A stretch of 64,000 bases of DNA. Source: Methyloceanibacter sp. wino2 (GTDB lineage Bacteria; Pseudomonadota; Alphaproteobacteria; Rhizobiales; Methyloligellaceae). The DNA is taken from contig NZ_CP028960.1 of NCBI RefSeq assembly GCF_003071365.1, positions 868,001-932,000 of the forward strand. Reading direction: 5' to 3'. The notes under the pieces are model-generated. The model searched no databases. It was not told the DNA's origin and saw only the letters and a list, made by a program, of their open reading frames with translations. Positions 8,391 to 16,683 of the stretch are shown here, piece by piece. The translations under genes and the position numbers were made by a program. The first letter of the stretch is position 1. Each line of letters begins with the position of its first letter.

Positions 8391-9017
8391 ATGAGTGCAA
8401 GTTGCTGCGGAAATGAGGTACGTTTCGAGGGTCTTGATCCTGCCTATAAGCGTCGTCTCTGGGCGGTCATCGGCATCAACGCCGTTATGTTCTTTGTAGA
8501 GATGGGTGCAGGTGCGTTGGCAGGTTCGCGAGCGCTCCAGGCTGATGCGCTCGACTTCCTGGGCGACACGCTGACCTACGGCATGACCCTCGCGGTGATC
8601 GGCTCCGCTCTGCGGATTCGCGCCTGGGCCGCGTTCGTCAAAGGCGTAAGTCTCACGCTTATGGGAGTGTGGGTCCTTGGTGCAACGGCGTACCATGTCC
8701 TGGTAATCGGCACTCCCCAGGCAGAAGTAATGGGTCTCGTCGGCTTTCTAGCACTTGCCGCTAATGCCACGAGCGTTCTCCTCCTCATTCCCTACAAGGA
8801 TGGCGACGCCAACGTCAGGTCGGTTTGGCTCTGCTCGCGCAATGATGCCATTGGCAACGTGGCGGTGATGGTCGCGGCGCTGGGTGTTTGGATCACGGGC
8901 ACAAAGTGGCCGGATCTATTTGTTGCGGCATTGATGGCAGGCGTATTCGTCAGCTCCGCGGTTCAAATCCTCCGGCAGGCGGTGGGCGAGCTGCGTAGTG
9001 TCGAAGCGACCACCTGA
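8391..9017 (+). CDS. Cation diffusion facilitator (CDF) exporter
   Basis: A 208-residue inner-membrane protein with about six hydrophobic helices. The opening SCCGNEVRFEGLDPAYKRRLW and the ALQADALDFLGDTLTYG segment fit compact CDF proteins; the two Asp residues of LQADALDFLGD and the later SRNDAIGN are the expected transport-site region. These proteins export Zn, Co or Cd from the cytoplasm in exchange for protons. ATG 8391 was chosen because the upstream 24 residues do not resemble the family, although an in-frame ATG exists at 8319. It lacks the usual cytoplasmic C-terminal domain, as short CDF members do. It is isolated on the plus strand, between the left repeat and a pseudogene. Confidence 0.8.
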   Translation: MSASCCGNEVRFEGLDPAYKRRLWAVIGINAVMFFVEMGAGALAGSRALQADALDFLGDTLTYGMTLAVIGSALRIRAWAAFVKGVSLTLMGVWVLGATAYHVLVIGTPQAEVMGLVGFLALAANATSVLLLIPYKDGDANVRSVWLCSRNDAIGNVAVMVAALGVWITGTKWPDLFVAALMAGVFVSSAVQILRQAVGELRSVEATT

Positions 9018-9135
9018 CCTTCTGCTACAATGAGGCGTGCCATCTTCTTTGGAGCAAGGCGTTTATCGCTCGGGTCGGCTCGCGAGCTTCGCCGAAGCTA
9101 TTTGACTAGTAGACCCAATTCCGCTTCTTCAAAAA

Positions 9136-9889
9136 TCATTGCAGCGTTGCCGCGTCGTTAACCGCCTTCAATTCCGCTTTAAGCTTGCTTTCGGCGTCGA
9201 TGAGGAAGGTGGCGGAGGTCACGACCTCCTCGCCTTCCTCCAAGCTGTCGATCACTTCTATAAAGCCGCTGCCGATGCGCCCAATGCTGACCTCGCGCGG
9301 CTCGAACCGGTCTTTACCCTTGGCGACGAGAACGATCTTGCGCGTGCCGCTGTCGATGACGGCGTTGGCAGGCACCCGCCATGACGTCGGGAGCATTGGC
9401 GTTGGGACGGAGCACCACGTCGGCATACATGCCGGGCTTCATCGACCCGTCGGGATTCGGCAGCTCGATGCGGACCGAGACGGTTCGCGTCTCCATCGTT
9501 CGCATGTGGGGATAGATGAAGGTCACCTTGCCTTCGTGCGGGTCGCTGGGAAACGCACGGAGTGTCACCGTGAGGGGCGTGCCGACCGTGATATCGGCGA
9601 TGTCGGCCTCGGCGACCTCGGCGATCACCCAAACATGAGAGTTGTCGGCGATGCGGAACAACTCATCGCCCTTCTCCACAAACTGGCCCTTGATCACGTT
9701 CTTTTCGATCACGTGACCCGAGGCGGACGCCGGCCAGTCGAGCGTTCTCAGATTCTCCTTGGTCTTGATCACCTCGTCGATCCGCTCTTGCGGCACGTTG
9801 AGGTTCCGCAACTTTTGAATAGCTCCGTCGACGTCGCTAGTGCGGCCTTGCGTACGCAAAGAAACCAGGAGATCGACTTGGGCCAGCTG
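9136..9889 (-). pseudogene. Truncated, frameshifted copy of a CusB-like RND adaptor
   Basis: This is a second copy of the C-terminal 60% of the adaptor at 24396-25664, with near-identical segments such as ASGHVIEKNV and DPHEGKVTFIYPHMRTMETR. Similarity begins at about 9889 (equivalent to the LAQVDLLVSLRTQGR segment of the intact gene). The N-terminal metal-binding part is absent. An extra G in the coding strand near 9375-9377 (GCGGGTGCC against GCGGTGCC in the intact copy) shifts the frame after PDVMA. It is not functional. It marks a duplication of part of the metal cluster. Confidence 0.9.
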
Positions 9890-9977
9890 CGCGCCACGTC
9901 GACAACAGGGCGGCCTACCCGCCTCCCCTCAGGGCGAACAACTGCAGTCACTCCTAGCGGCCTCTCCGGTACCAAAA

Positions 9978-10136
9978 TTACCGGGATTTTTCTAGCCACC
10001 GCACTTGTATTCGGGGGTTTGGTCCGCATGCGGGTTTGACGTCGACTAGGGAGATGTTTCGGAATTCAGCCGCTCTTAGGGCATGTACGATGTCCGCGAC
10101 TCGGCTGCGGTGCAGGAACGCCTTAATCTCCTTCAT
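9978..10136 (-). pseudogene. Truncated P-II-like signalling protein gene
   Basis: The start MKEIKAFLHRSRVADIVHAL and following AAEFRNISLVDVK are the N-terminal third of a P-II/GlnK-like protein, one base after the stop of the RND pump gene. After about residue 34 (base 10030) the sequence switches to unrelated DNA that resembles a fragment of another gene, so the T-loop and the C-terminal half are lost. P-II-like proteins encoded behind heavy-metal RND pumps are known in proteobacteria and are thought to tune export. Here that partner is broken. Confidence 0.7.
9987..10033 (+). other. Short fragment related to the exported-protein gene at 25792
   Basis: About 47 bases around CTAGCCACCGCACTTGTATTC match the signal-peptide region of the gene at 25792-26178 (GGCCACCGCACTTATGTTCG) on the plus strand. 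It abuts the broken P-II-like gene. It is a junction scar, not a gene. Confidence 0.5.
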
Positions 10137-10137
10137 C

Positions 10138-13100
10138 CTAGGCTTCATGCGCTCTAAGCCTTTGCTCGGCTGAGCTGCGGCGCTCTTCGACTCTGATTTC
10201 AACCCACTCGTAGATTACGGGGAGCAGAACGAGTGTGAGGAGGGTCGAGGTGATCAAGCCGCCAACCACGACAGTCGCGAGCGGTCGCTGCGTTTCAGCA
10301 CCTACACCCGACGACAAGAGCATCGGTATAAGACCGAGAATCGCGACGCTTGCCGTCATTAGTACCGGACGAAGCCTAAGCTCGGCACCGCGCCGCACGG
10401 CATCTGAGATCTTAAATCCTTTTTCGCGCAACTCATTGATGAATGAGGTGAGCACGATACCGTTAAGCATAGCCACGCCGAAAACGGCGATAAATCCAAT
10501 CGCGGACGGTACGGACAAGTATTGACCCGAGACCCATAGAAAAATGAGCCCACCAATTGTCGCAAACGGTACGTTGGCAATGATCAGCACTGCCTGACGA
10601 ACGGAATTGAAGGCGGTTTGAAGCAGAACGAAGATAAAGAAGATCGTCAGCGGGACGATGATGGAGAGGCGCGCAAGGGCGCGCTGCTGGTTCTCGAATG
10701 CACCGCCCCATTCGATCCAATATCCAGGAGGTAAATTGACCTTCTGCTCGATCGCTTTATTGGCATCCTGCACAAAACTGTCCACGTCGCGCCCGCGAAC
10801 ATCCATTTGGATGACTGCATAACGCTGAAGCTGTTCCCGGCGGATGAAGGAATAGCCTTCGGCTACAGACACGTCGGCCACCCGTGACAGCAGAACGATA
10901 GCGCCGTCAGGCGTACGTAAGGGGATATTCTTGATTGCTTCGACTGACTGCTTCGATGTGTCCTGGAGCCGTGCAGTGATGTCGAAGCGCTTCACCCCTT
11001 CTATTAGAGTGGACACCGGCTGGTTGCCGATACCAGTGCGCACGATCGTCAACACGTCATCTGCATTCAATCCATAACGTGCGAGTTCTTCGCGGTCGAC
11101 CTGAATGCGAATTTGGGGCTTGCCCAGGTTTGCCTCAAGTGACAGATCCGCTACGCCCGGCACTCCAGCGATAACCCCTTTGATATCTTGGCTCAACCGG
11201 TCAAGTTCGGCGAGATCTTGGCCGTAGAGTTTGGCAGCGAGCGTCGCCCGCACACCTGAAATCAGCTCTTCAACACGCATCTGGATTGGCTGCGTAAAGG
11301 CGATCACCGCCGTCGGAACTGTTTCTTCCAGCGTCTTACGCATGGCAGTGGCGAGATCTTCAATTGACAGACGGGATGGCCATTCGTCTTGCGGCCTCAG
11401 CGCCGTATAGACTTCCATATAGTTGACGTCGGCTGTCTCACCCTTCTCGGCCCGTCCAATCATCGCGATCGTCGTTTCGACCTCAGGGAATTCAGCTAGC
11501 GCAGCTTCGATTCTTTTCGAGATCTCGATCGATTCGTCGAGAGACGTTGAAGGGATGGAGGTCACCCGCCACATGATTGAGCCCTCCTGTAGCTGCGGCA
11601 TAAATTCTTTGCCTAAAAGGGGGAAGAGCGCCAGGCTGAGCACCAGCAGTAGCCCAGCAGCAACAACCACTTTTCCCTTGTTGGCCAATGACCACGCGAG
11701 AAGGGGCAGATACCCCCGCTTGATCCAGCGAACGATAAGGGTGTCGCGCTCCTCCTTGGGTTTGAGAATGATCGCCGCCAAGACGGGAATAATTGTAAGC
11801 GTCAGAAGAAGCGAGCCCGCCATGGCGAAGCTGATATTGAAAGCCATCGGCTTAAACAGCTTGCCTTCCAGGCCTTGCAAGCTAAAGAGAGGCAGAAAGA
11901 CAACGATAATAATCAGAATGGCGAATGCAATTGGGTTAGCAACTTCGCGTGCGGCGGTGAGAACCGCTGCCGTTCGGTTCACCTCCTCGCCGGCTGACTT
12001 CCGTTCCGCCATGATGCGGAACGAGTTTTCGACCATCACGACGGCGCCGTCGACCATCATGCCGATACCGATGGCGAGGCCGGCTAGAGACATGAGATTG
12101 GCGGAGAGTCCTGCCTGCTCCATAAAAATAAACGCGATAAGCATTGCGAGCGGCAGCGCGGCGATAACGACGAAAGCCGACCGCAACTCGCCGAGAAACA
12201 AAAAAAGCACAATGGCAACGAGGATCGACCCTTCAATCAGGGCGCGTTCCGCGGTGCCTACGGCTTTTTCCACCAACTCTGTACGGTCATATATGGGCTT
12301 CAGAACGATGCCTTCTGGCAGAGCCTGCTCCGCTACGGAGAGCTTGCCCTTCACTGCATCGACTACGTCTTTGGCGTTTTCTCCAATACGCGCCAAAGAC
12401 ATTCCAAGAACCACCTCTTTACCGTCGCGGGTCACGGCGCCGAAACGCAAGGCGGGAGCCTGAGTGATTTTGGCCACGTCGCGGAGGTATACAGCAGATC
12501 CATCGTGAACTTTCAGAACGATATCGCCGATGTTGTTCTCATTCGCGACGAGACCCAGCCCTCGCACTAGGAACTGCTCTGGCCCTTGATCGATGTACTG
12601 GCCGCCAACCTGCCGATTGTTCGCCTCAATCGCCTCGATGATATCTCTATAGCCGAGCTTGTATTTGATGAGCTTAAGGGGATCGATCTGGACCTGATAT
12701 TGCCGCTCCTGACCGCCCCAGGACATCACGTCATCGACGCCGGGAGCGGTTCTCAAGATCAATCGAACTGACCAATCTTGAAGGGTGCGCAAATCCATGT
12801 CGGAAATGTCCTCGGCAAGTTTCTCATCGGTACGTTCCAGCGTGTACCAATAGACTTGACCGAGGCCAGAAGCGTTCGGTCCCATTTCCGGCGTGCCATA
12901 CCCTTCAGGGATCCGGTCGCCCACTTCAGCCAACCTCTCCATTACAAGGCGACGCGCGAAATAAATGTCTACGTCGTCCGCGAAATAGACGGCTACGTAA
13001 GATAGGCCAAATAAGCTTACCGAGCGGATTTCGTCGACGTTGGGCAGACCAGCCATGGCCGATTCAACGGGAAATGTGAGGAGTTGCTCTACGTCCTCGG

Positions 13101-13272
13101 CTGCAAGGCCCGGCGATTCTGTGTAGATGTTCACCTGGACTGGCGTCACGTCAGGAAAGGCATCGATTGGCACGTTGGTCACCGCCCGCCAGCCGAGAAA
13201 GCCCACGACAAGAAACGCAATGATCACGAGGAATTTGTACTGAAGTGAAATCTCGACGAGCCTGTTCAGCAT
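10138..13272 (-). CDS. HME-RND heavy-metal efflux pump (CzcA/CusA family)
   Basis: A 1044-residue inner-membrane transporter of full family length. The first helix is followed by the typical NVPIDAFPDVTPVQVNIYTE. The TM4 motif reads GIGMMVDGAVVMVEN, keeping the DGA and VEN parts but with Gly in place of the first Asp of the Czc-type DFG motif, so the substrate (Cu/Ag against Zn/Co/Cd) cannot be fixed from sequence. Two periplasmic loops and 12 helices are evident. It takes metal from the periplasm or cytoplasm and passes it to the outer-membrane channel. It is third in the operon OMF, adaptor, pump (gap of 7 bases after the adaptor) and is followed by a broken P-II-like gene. Confidence 0.92.
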   Translation of the reverse strand: MLNRLVEISLQYKFLVIIAFLVVGFLGWRAVTNVPIDAFPDVTPVQVNIYTESPGLAAEDVEQLLTFPVESAMAGLPNVDEIRSVSLFGLSYVAVYFADDVDIYFARRLVMERLAEVGDRIPEGYGTPEMGPNASGLGQVYWYTLERTDEKLAEDISDMDLRTLQDWSVRLILRTAPGVDDVMSWGGQERQYQVQIDPLKLIKYKLGYRDIIEAIEANNRQVGGQYIDQGPEQFLVRGLGLVANENNIGDIVLKVHDGSAVYLRDVAKITQAPALRFGAVTRDGKEVVLGMSLARIGENAKDVVDAVKGKLSVAEQALPEGIVLKPIYDRTELVEKAVGTAERALIEGSILVAIVLFLFLGELRSAFVVIAALPLAMLIAFIFMEQAGLSANLMSLAGLAIGIGMMVDGAVVMVENSFRIMAERKSAGEEVNRTAAVLTAAREVANPIAFAILIIIVVFLPLFSLQGLEGKLFKPMAFNISFAMAGSLLLTLTIIPVLAAIILKPKEERDTLIVRWIKRGYLPLLAWSLANKGKVVVAAGLLLVLSLALFPLLGKEFMPQLQEGSIMWRVTSIPSTSLDESIEISKRIEAALAEFPEVETTIAMIGRAEKGETADVNYMEVYTALRPQDEWPSRLSIEDLATAMRKTLEETVPTAVIAFTQPIQMRVEELISGVRATLAAKLYGQDLAELDRLSQDIKGVIAGVPGVADLSLEANLGKPQIRIQVDREELARYGLNADDVLTIVRTGIGNQPVSTLIEGVKRFDITARLQDTSKQSVEAIKNIPLRTPDGAIVLLSRVADVSVAEGYSFIRREQLQRYAVIQMDVRGRDVDSFVQDANKAIEQKVNLPPGYWIEWGGAFENQQRALARLSIIVPLTIFFIFVLLQTAFNSVRQAVLIIANVPFATIGGLIFLWVSGQYLSVPSAIGFIAVFGVAMLNGIVLTSFINELREKGFKISDAVRRGAELRLRPVLMTASVAILGLIPMLLSSGVGAETQRPLATVVVGGLITSTLLTLVLLPVIYEWVEIRVEERRSSAEQRLRAHEA

Positions 13273-13279
13273 GGCATCC

Positions 13280-14668
13280 TCAGTGACCGTGGCCTTCGCC
13301 CATTTGTGCCTTCTGGATGAGTGCTTTCAGCGTGAACGCCCCCTCTTCAACGTAGCTCTCTCCTTTAGTAAGCCCCGATAGAACTTGGACGTATTTCGAG
13401 TTTTCGCGGCCAGGCTTGACGGGTCTCGGCTCGAAGCTTTCCCCCTCCTGGACAAAGACCACGGTGTTGTTGTTGAAGTTTTGCACTGCAGTCTTGGGAA
13501 CGCGAACGCCGCCGGTCTCTTGGCTCAGTTCAATCCACGCCTTGACGAACATGCCTGGCTTCAATCGGCCTCCTGCATTGTCCCTGATGACCCGCGCGAC
13601 GGCGGTGCGCGTCTCCTCTTGTACATCGGCCGTGACGAAGGCTATCTGCCCTTCAACGACGTCGTTCTCGTCAAGTTGAATTTGGACAATTTGTCCGGCG
13701 CCAACCTCTCGTAGGTCCTCGGGATAGACTGTTATGTCCACCCAGACGGTCGACGTGTCGGCTACCATAAATGCGTCACTGTCGACGGACACAGCCTCAC
13801 CGAGGCTGATGTGCTTCTTAATGACAGTTCCGGTAATCGGCGCGCGTATCTCATATTTCGCAAGGTCTTCAACCGCGCCATCCTTAAGCTTGTCGAGGTA
13901 GCTTTGTGATAGACCAAGCGCGCGAAGCTTCTGCTGCGAGGCGGTCAAAGCAATGTCCGCCTCAGCCAATGCGGTCTTCTGTGCCAGATAGTCCTTCTCG
14001 GAAGAGATCTTTTTCTCCCAAAGCCGCTTCGCTCGGTCGAAATTCTCCCATGCCAAGTCTCGCCGCTCCAGATCAGCGAGATACGCTGATTTCATTTCCG
14101 CGAGCTCTCGACTATGAACGACCGCGAGGACCTCGTCCTCCTCGACAACCTCACCTTCTGACACCGACACACTGCTAACCACGCCAGCAACGCGGGGCAC
14201 GACGTGAACCACCCGATCGTTGTCGAATTTCACTTCTGCGGGACGCTCGATATCCATCACCATTGGGCTGTCGTCAGCGACAGCGACTTTGATACCGAGG
14301 CGCTTGAGATTTTCGACACCGAGGTCCGGCGCCCCTTCCCCTTCAGACTCGTGCTGCCCTGACGATGATTCGCCGTCGTCCGCCGGGCCACCGATTGCTG
14401 CAACTTGGTCTTTCTCGGTCTCGGTTTTTGATTGTTCGTCACTATTCTCAGCATGGGGCGGATCCGATCGGTCGGGGCCCGTTCCAGCACCGTTGATGCT
14501 GGTCTCTGCACGCTCGACACCGGTGGTCACGAGGGAATTAATCGTTGCTCTCGAGTATGGAAGCCAAACAGCAACGGCGGCCATAACCATCAAGACGACA
14601 AGAATTGCCGTCCCAATGAGCAGCCGGTTCAGCGGGCGTCGTTGATTCCCATTCTTCTCAGAAGTCAT
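13280..14668 (-). CDS. RND efflux periplasmic adaptor (CzcB family)
   Basis: A 462-residue membrane-fusion protein. It has an N-terminal signal anchor (LLIGTAILVVLMVMAAVAVWL), an acidic Ser/Glu-rich linker (about residues 60-115), then the barrel-sandwich hybrid (VVHVVPRVAGVVSSVSV), an alpha hairpin of heptad repeats, and a beta-barrel with ADTSTVWVDITVYPEDL. The ATG at 14668 is preferred to a TTG at 14683; it overlaps the OMF gene by 11 bases, so coupling is likely. It links the pump at 10138 to the outer-membrane factor at 14658. Compared with its paralogue at 27126 it has no His-rich segment. Confidence 0.9.
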   Translation of the reverse strand: MTSEKNGNQRRPLNRLLIGTAILVVLMVMAAVAVWLPYSRATINSLVTTGVERAETSINGAGTGPDRSDPPHAENSDEQSKTETEKDQVAAIGGPADDGESSSGQHESEGEGAPDLGVENLKRLGIKVAVADDSPMVMDIERPAEVKFDNDRVVHVVPRVAGVVSSVSVSEGEVVEEDEVLAVVHSRELAEMKSAYLADLERRDLAWENFDRAKRLWEKKISSEKDYLAQKTALAEADIALTASQQKLRALGLSQSYLDKLKDGAVEDLAKYEIRAPITGTVIKKHISLGEAVSVDSDAFMVADTSTVWVDITVYPEDLREVGAGQIVQIQLDENDVVEGQIAFVTADVQEETRTAVARVIRDNAGGRLKPGMFVKAWIELSQETGGVRVPKTAVQNFNNNTVVFVQEGESFEPRPVKPGRENSKYVQVLSGLTKGESYVEEGAFTLKALIQKAQMGEGHGH

Positions 14669-16037
14669 AGAGGCTGCGTCCAATCAAAGCTTCGATTCTC
14701 ACCTTTGCCTTTTGGAAGTCCGCCTGCGCATTCACGATCTCCAGGCGTGTCGCAAACAGGGTTCGCTGAGAATCCAAAACGCTCAAGAGATCGAACTCTC
14801 CGGCGGCATAGCCCTTGTTCGTGTCTGCGTAGACTTCTTGAGCGGTAGGCAGGATCTGTTTCTGCAGGGCCTCAAGCTTTCGGGAGGCAACCACAAGGTC
14901 GCCGTAGGCCTCCAGCATCTGGGAATTCACATCGATTCTTGCGGCCATTGTCTCGCGTCGCGCCTTGAAAACGCGGGTTTGTGCGGCAGCGATATTGCCC
15001 TGATTGCGATCAAATACCGGTAGCGGAATCGAGAGGCCAACTAGGGCTCCCGTTTCGTCAGCGTCCCTTACGTTCCGCGCGCCAGCGCCGACAGTCAGGT
15101 CGGGTATCCGTTTGGACTTCTCTAACCTAAGAACGGCCTCCCGCTGCATCATCTCGGTCGTCCAGCGTGCAACGTCAGGATTCGAAGACAAAAAAGCGCT
15201 GAGTTGGTCTGCCGACGGCAGACGAGTGCCCGTCGCCAAGTCACCCTTGACGTACTCAAAGTCTGCGCTGCGCGCACCCCAGTTGTTCGCGAGCCGGCGG
15301 CGTAGAACGCCAAGGAGCGATTTTTCTTGACTTAGCTGGGACTGCGCACGAATGACTTCGATCTCGGTTCTCTTTAGGTCAACCGCACTTATCGTTCCGG
15401 CATCCACCCGTTCGTTCACCGCTTTCTTGAGCTGTCTGGCCACGCCCTCGAGCTCGCCAAGGATCTGAATCCGTCGTTGGCTTCCCAGAACGTCGACAAA
15501 GTCCTCCGCAGTGTTGCTCGCTGTCCGCAGACGCACAGCTTCGTAATCCCATTCCGCGACCCCGACATCGAGCTCGGCGGCCCTGATACGCTTTAGCCGC
15601 TTTCCGCCAAGAAGAATGACCTGAGAGAGCTCCAAAGTAGATTCCTGAACATCCTGTCCGACATTCTGTACATCTCCCGTGATGACAGGGTTTGGTCTAA
15701 GGCCCGCCTGAACAGTTTCCGCGCGCTTGGCATCAACCTCGATCGACGCAGCCTCCAAGGCCGGGCTGTAACGGAGAGCGCGCCGAACCGCATCGCTCAG
15801 CGTGACCGTGCCAGTATAAGTTGCCTGCGAGTCCGGATAGCGCGATGCGTTCGCGTAGCGAACGACAGTCTTATCGGCTGGCGTGACCGCTGAGACGTCC
15901 GTCTCGGCGTTTAGGCGGCTTCCATCCGCCAAGGTGGATGGCCCGCCATCGAGATAGGAAACCGGCTGCTTGTAGCAGGCGGACAGCGAAAGCGTCAGAA
16001 TCAAGATGATAAACCGTCGTATTTTTGTTGCGATCAT
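14658..16037 (-). CDS. Outer-membrane efflux lipoprotein (TolC/CzcC family)
   Basis: A 459-residue outer-membrane factor. The signal peptide ends in a lipobox-like SLSACYKQ, so it is probably lipid-anchored. The body has the two OEP repeats typical of TolC channels: long coiled-coil helices, with conserved AVRRALRYSPALEAASIEV in the first and VGLSIPLPVFDRNQGNIAAA in the second. ATG 16037 follows a G-rich Shine-Dalgarno sequence and starts a normal signal peptide; the longer frame adds 15 residues without family features. It is first of the three-gene tripartite pump operon and is preceded by a small exported protein gene. Confidence 0.9.
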   Translation of the reverse strand: MIATKIRRFIILILTLSLSACYKQPVSYLDGGPSTLADGSRLNAETDVSAVTPADKTVVRYANASRYPDSQATYTGTVTLSDAVRRALRYSPALEAASIEVDAKRAETVQAGLRPNPVITGDVQNVGQDVQESTLELSQVILLGGKRLKRIRAAELDVGVAEWDYEAVRLRTASNTAEDFVDVLGSQRRIQILGELEGVARQLKKAVNERVDAGTISAVDLKRTEIEVIRAQSQLSQEKSLLGVLRRRLANNWGARSADFEYVKGDLATGTRLPSADQLSAFLSSNPDVARWTTEMMQREAVLRLEKSKRIPDLTVGAGARNVRDADETGALVGLSIPLPVFDRNQGNIAAAQTRVFKARRETMAARIDVNSQMLEAYGDLVVASRKLEALQKQILPTAQEVYADTNKGYAAGEFDLLSVLDSQRTLFATRLEIVNAQADFQKAKVRIEALIGRSLYDF

Positions 16038-16111
16038 TTCCCCCCCCATACACGGCGATAGATGACTGCGCGCTTGATGCACGCGAAGTCAGTGCCTGTA
16101 ATCGGAGAGAG

Positions 16112-16513
16112 TTAGATCAGCAGCACAACGGTGCGGAGATGGGCGAGTTGGCTGGCGACAACACCAGTCCAAGTGCGGACCACTTCCAAGGGAGATTCGG
16201 AGCCATCAAAATAATTATGCGAAATGATCGCTGAGGCAGTCGGATTCTTCGATGGCGATGCAAGCGAAGCCAATTTCTTTGGAACTTCAGCGAGCTGCAA
16301 TACATCATAATTTAGGCAGCGTCCGCCTTCCACGCAAAGCTCACGCACCTGAGAAGAAAACCTGGACGTCTCATGATGATGGCTGGACGCCGCGCTTTCG
16401 ATAGCGTTGTGCCCGTTGAGGCCCACACACCAGACTAGCGACGCTCCCACGGCTGAAGCCGGAAGAAGGAGTGCCACCAACGCGAAAATGGCGAACTTGC
16501 GTGCTCTATGCAT
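16112..16513 (-). CDS. Small exported protein of unknown function upstream of the metal pump operon
   Basis: A 133-residue protein with a clear signal peptide (MHRARKFAIFALVALLLPASAVG). The mature part has an SHHHE motif, an isolated pair of Cys (ELCVEGGRC) and a hydrophobic end. It lies 74 bases before the OMF gene on the same strand and is probably part of that operon. His and Cys suggest periplasmic metal contact, but no family could be named with certainty. Confidence 0.6.
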   Translation of the reverse strand: MHRARKFAIFALVALLLPASAVGASLVWCVGLNGHNAIESAASSHHHETSRFSSQVRELCVEGGRCLNYDVLQLAEVPKKLASLASPSKNPTASAIISHNYFDGSESPLEVVRTWTGVVASQLAHLRTVVLLI

Positions 16514-16683
16514 GAGATTTATAGACGAAGTAGGCCCCTAACTAACCTACGAAAGTTAGAGGGAATTCAAGGCCGAATCAAGACTTCACCACTGCGACAG
16601 CGAAGGATGGGCGGGGGCGTCCACGGCCCTCCTGATCACAGCGAGCGGACGGGTCAGAGTGGACCTCTAGCGGTTTCTAGATC

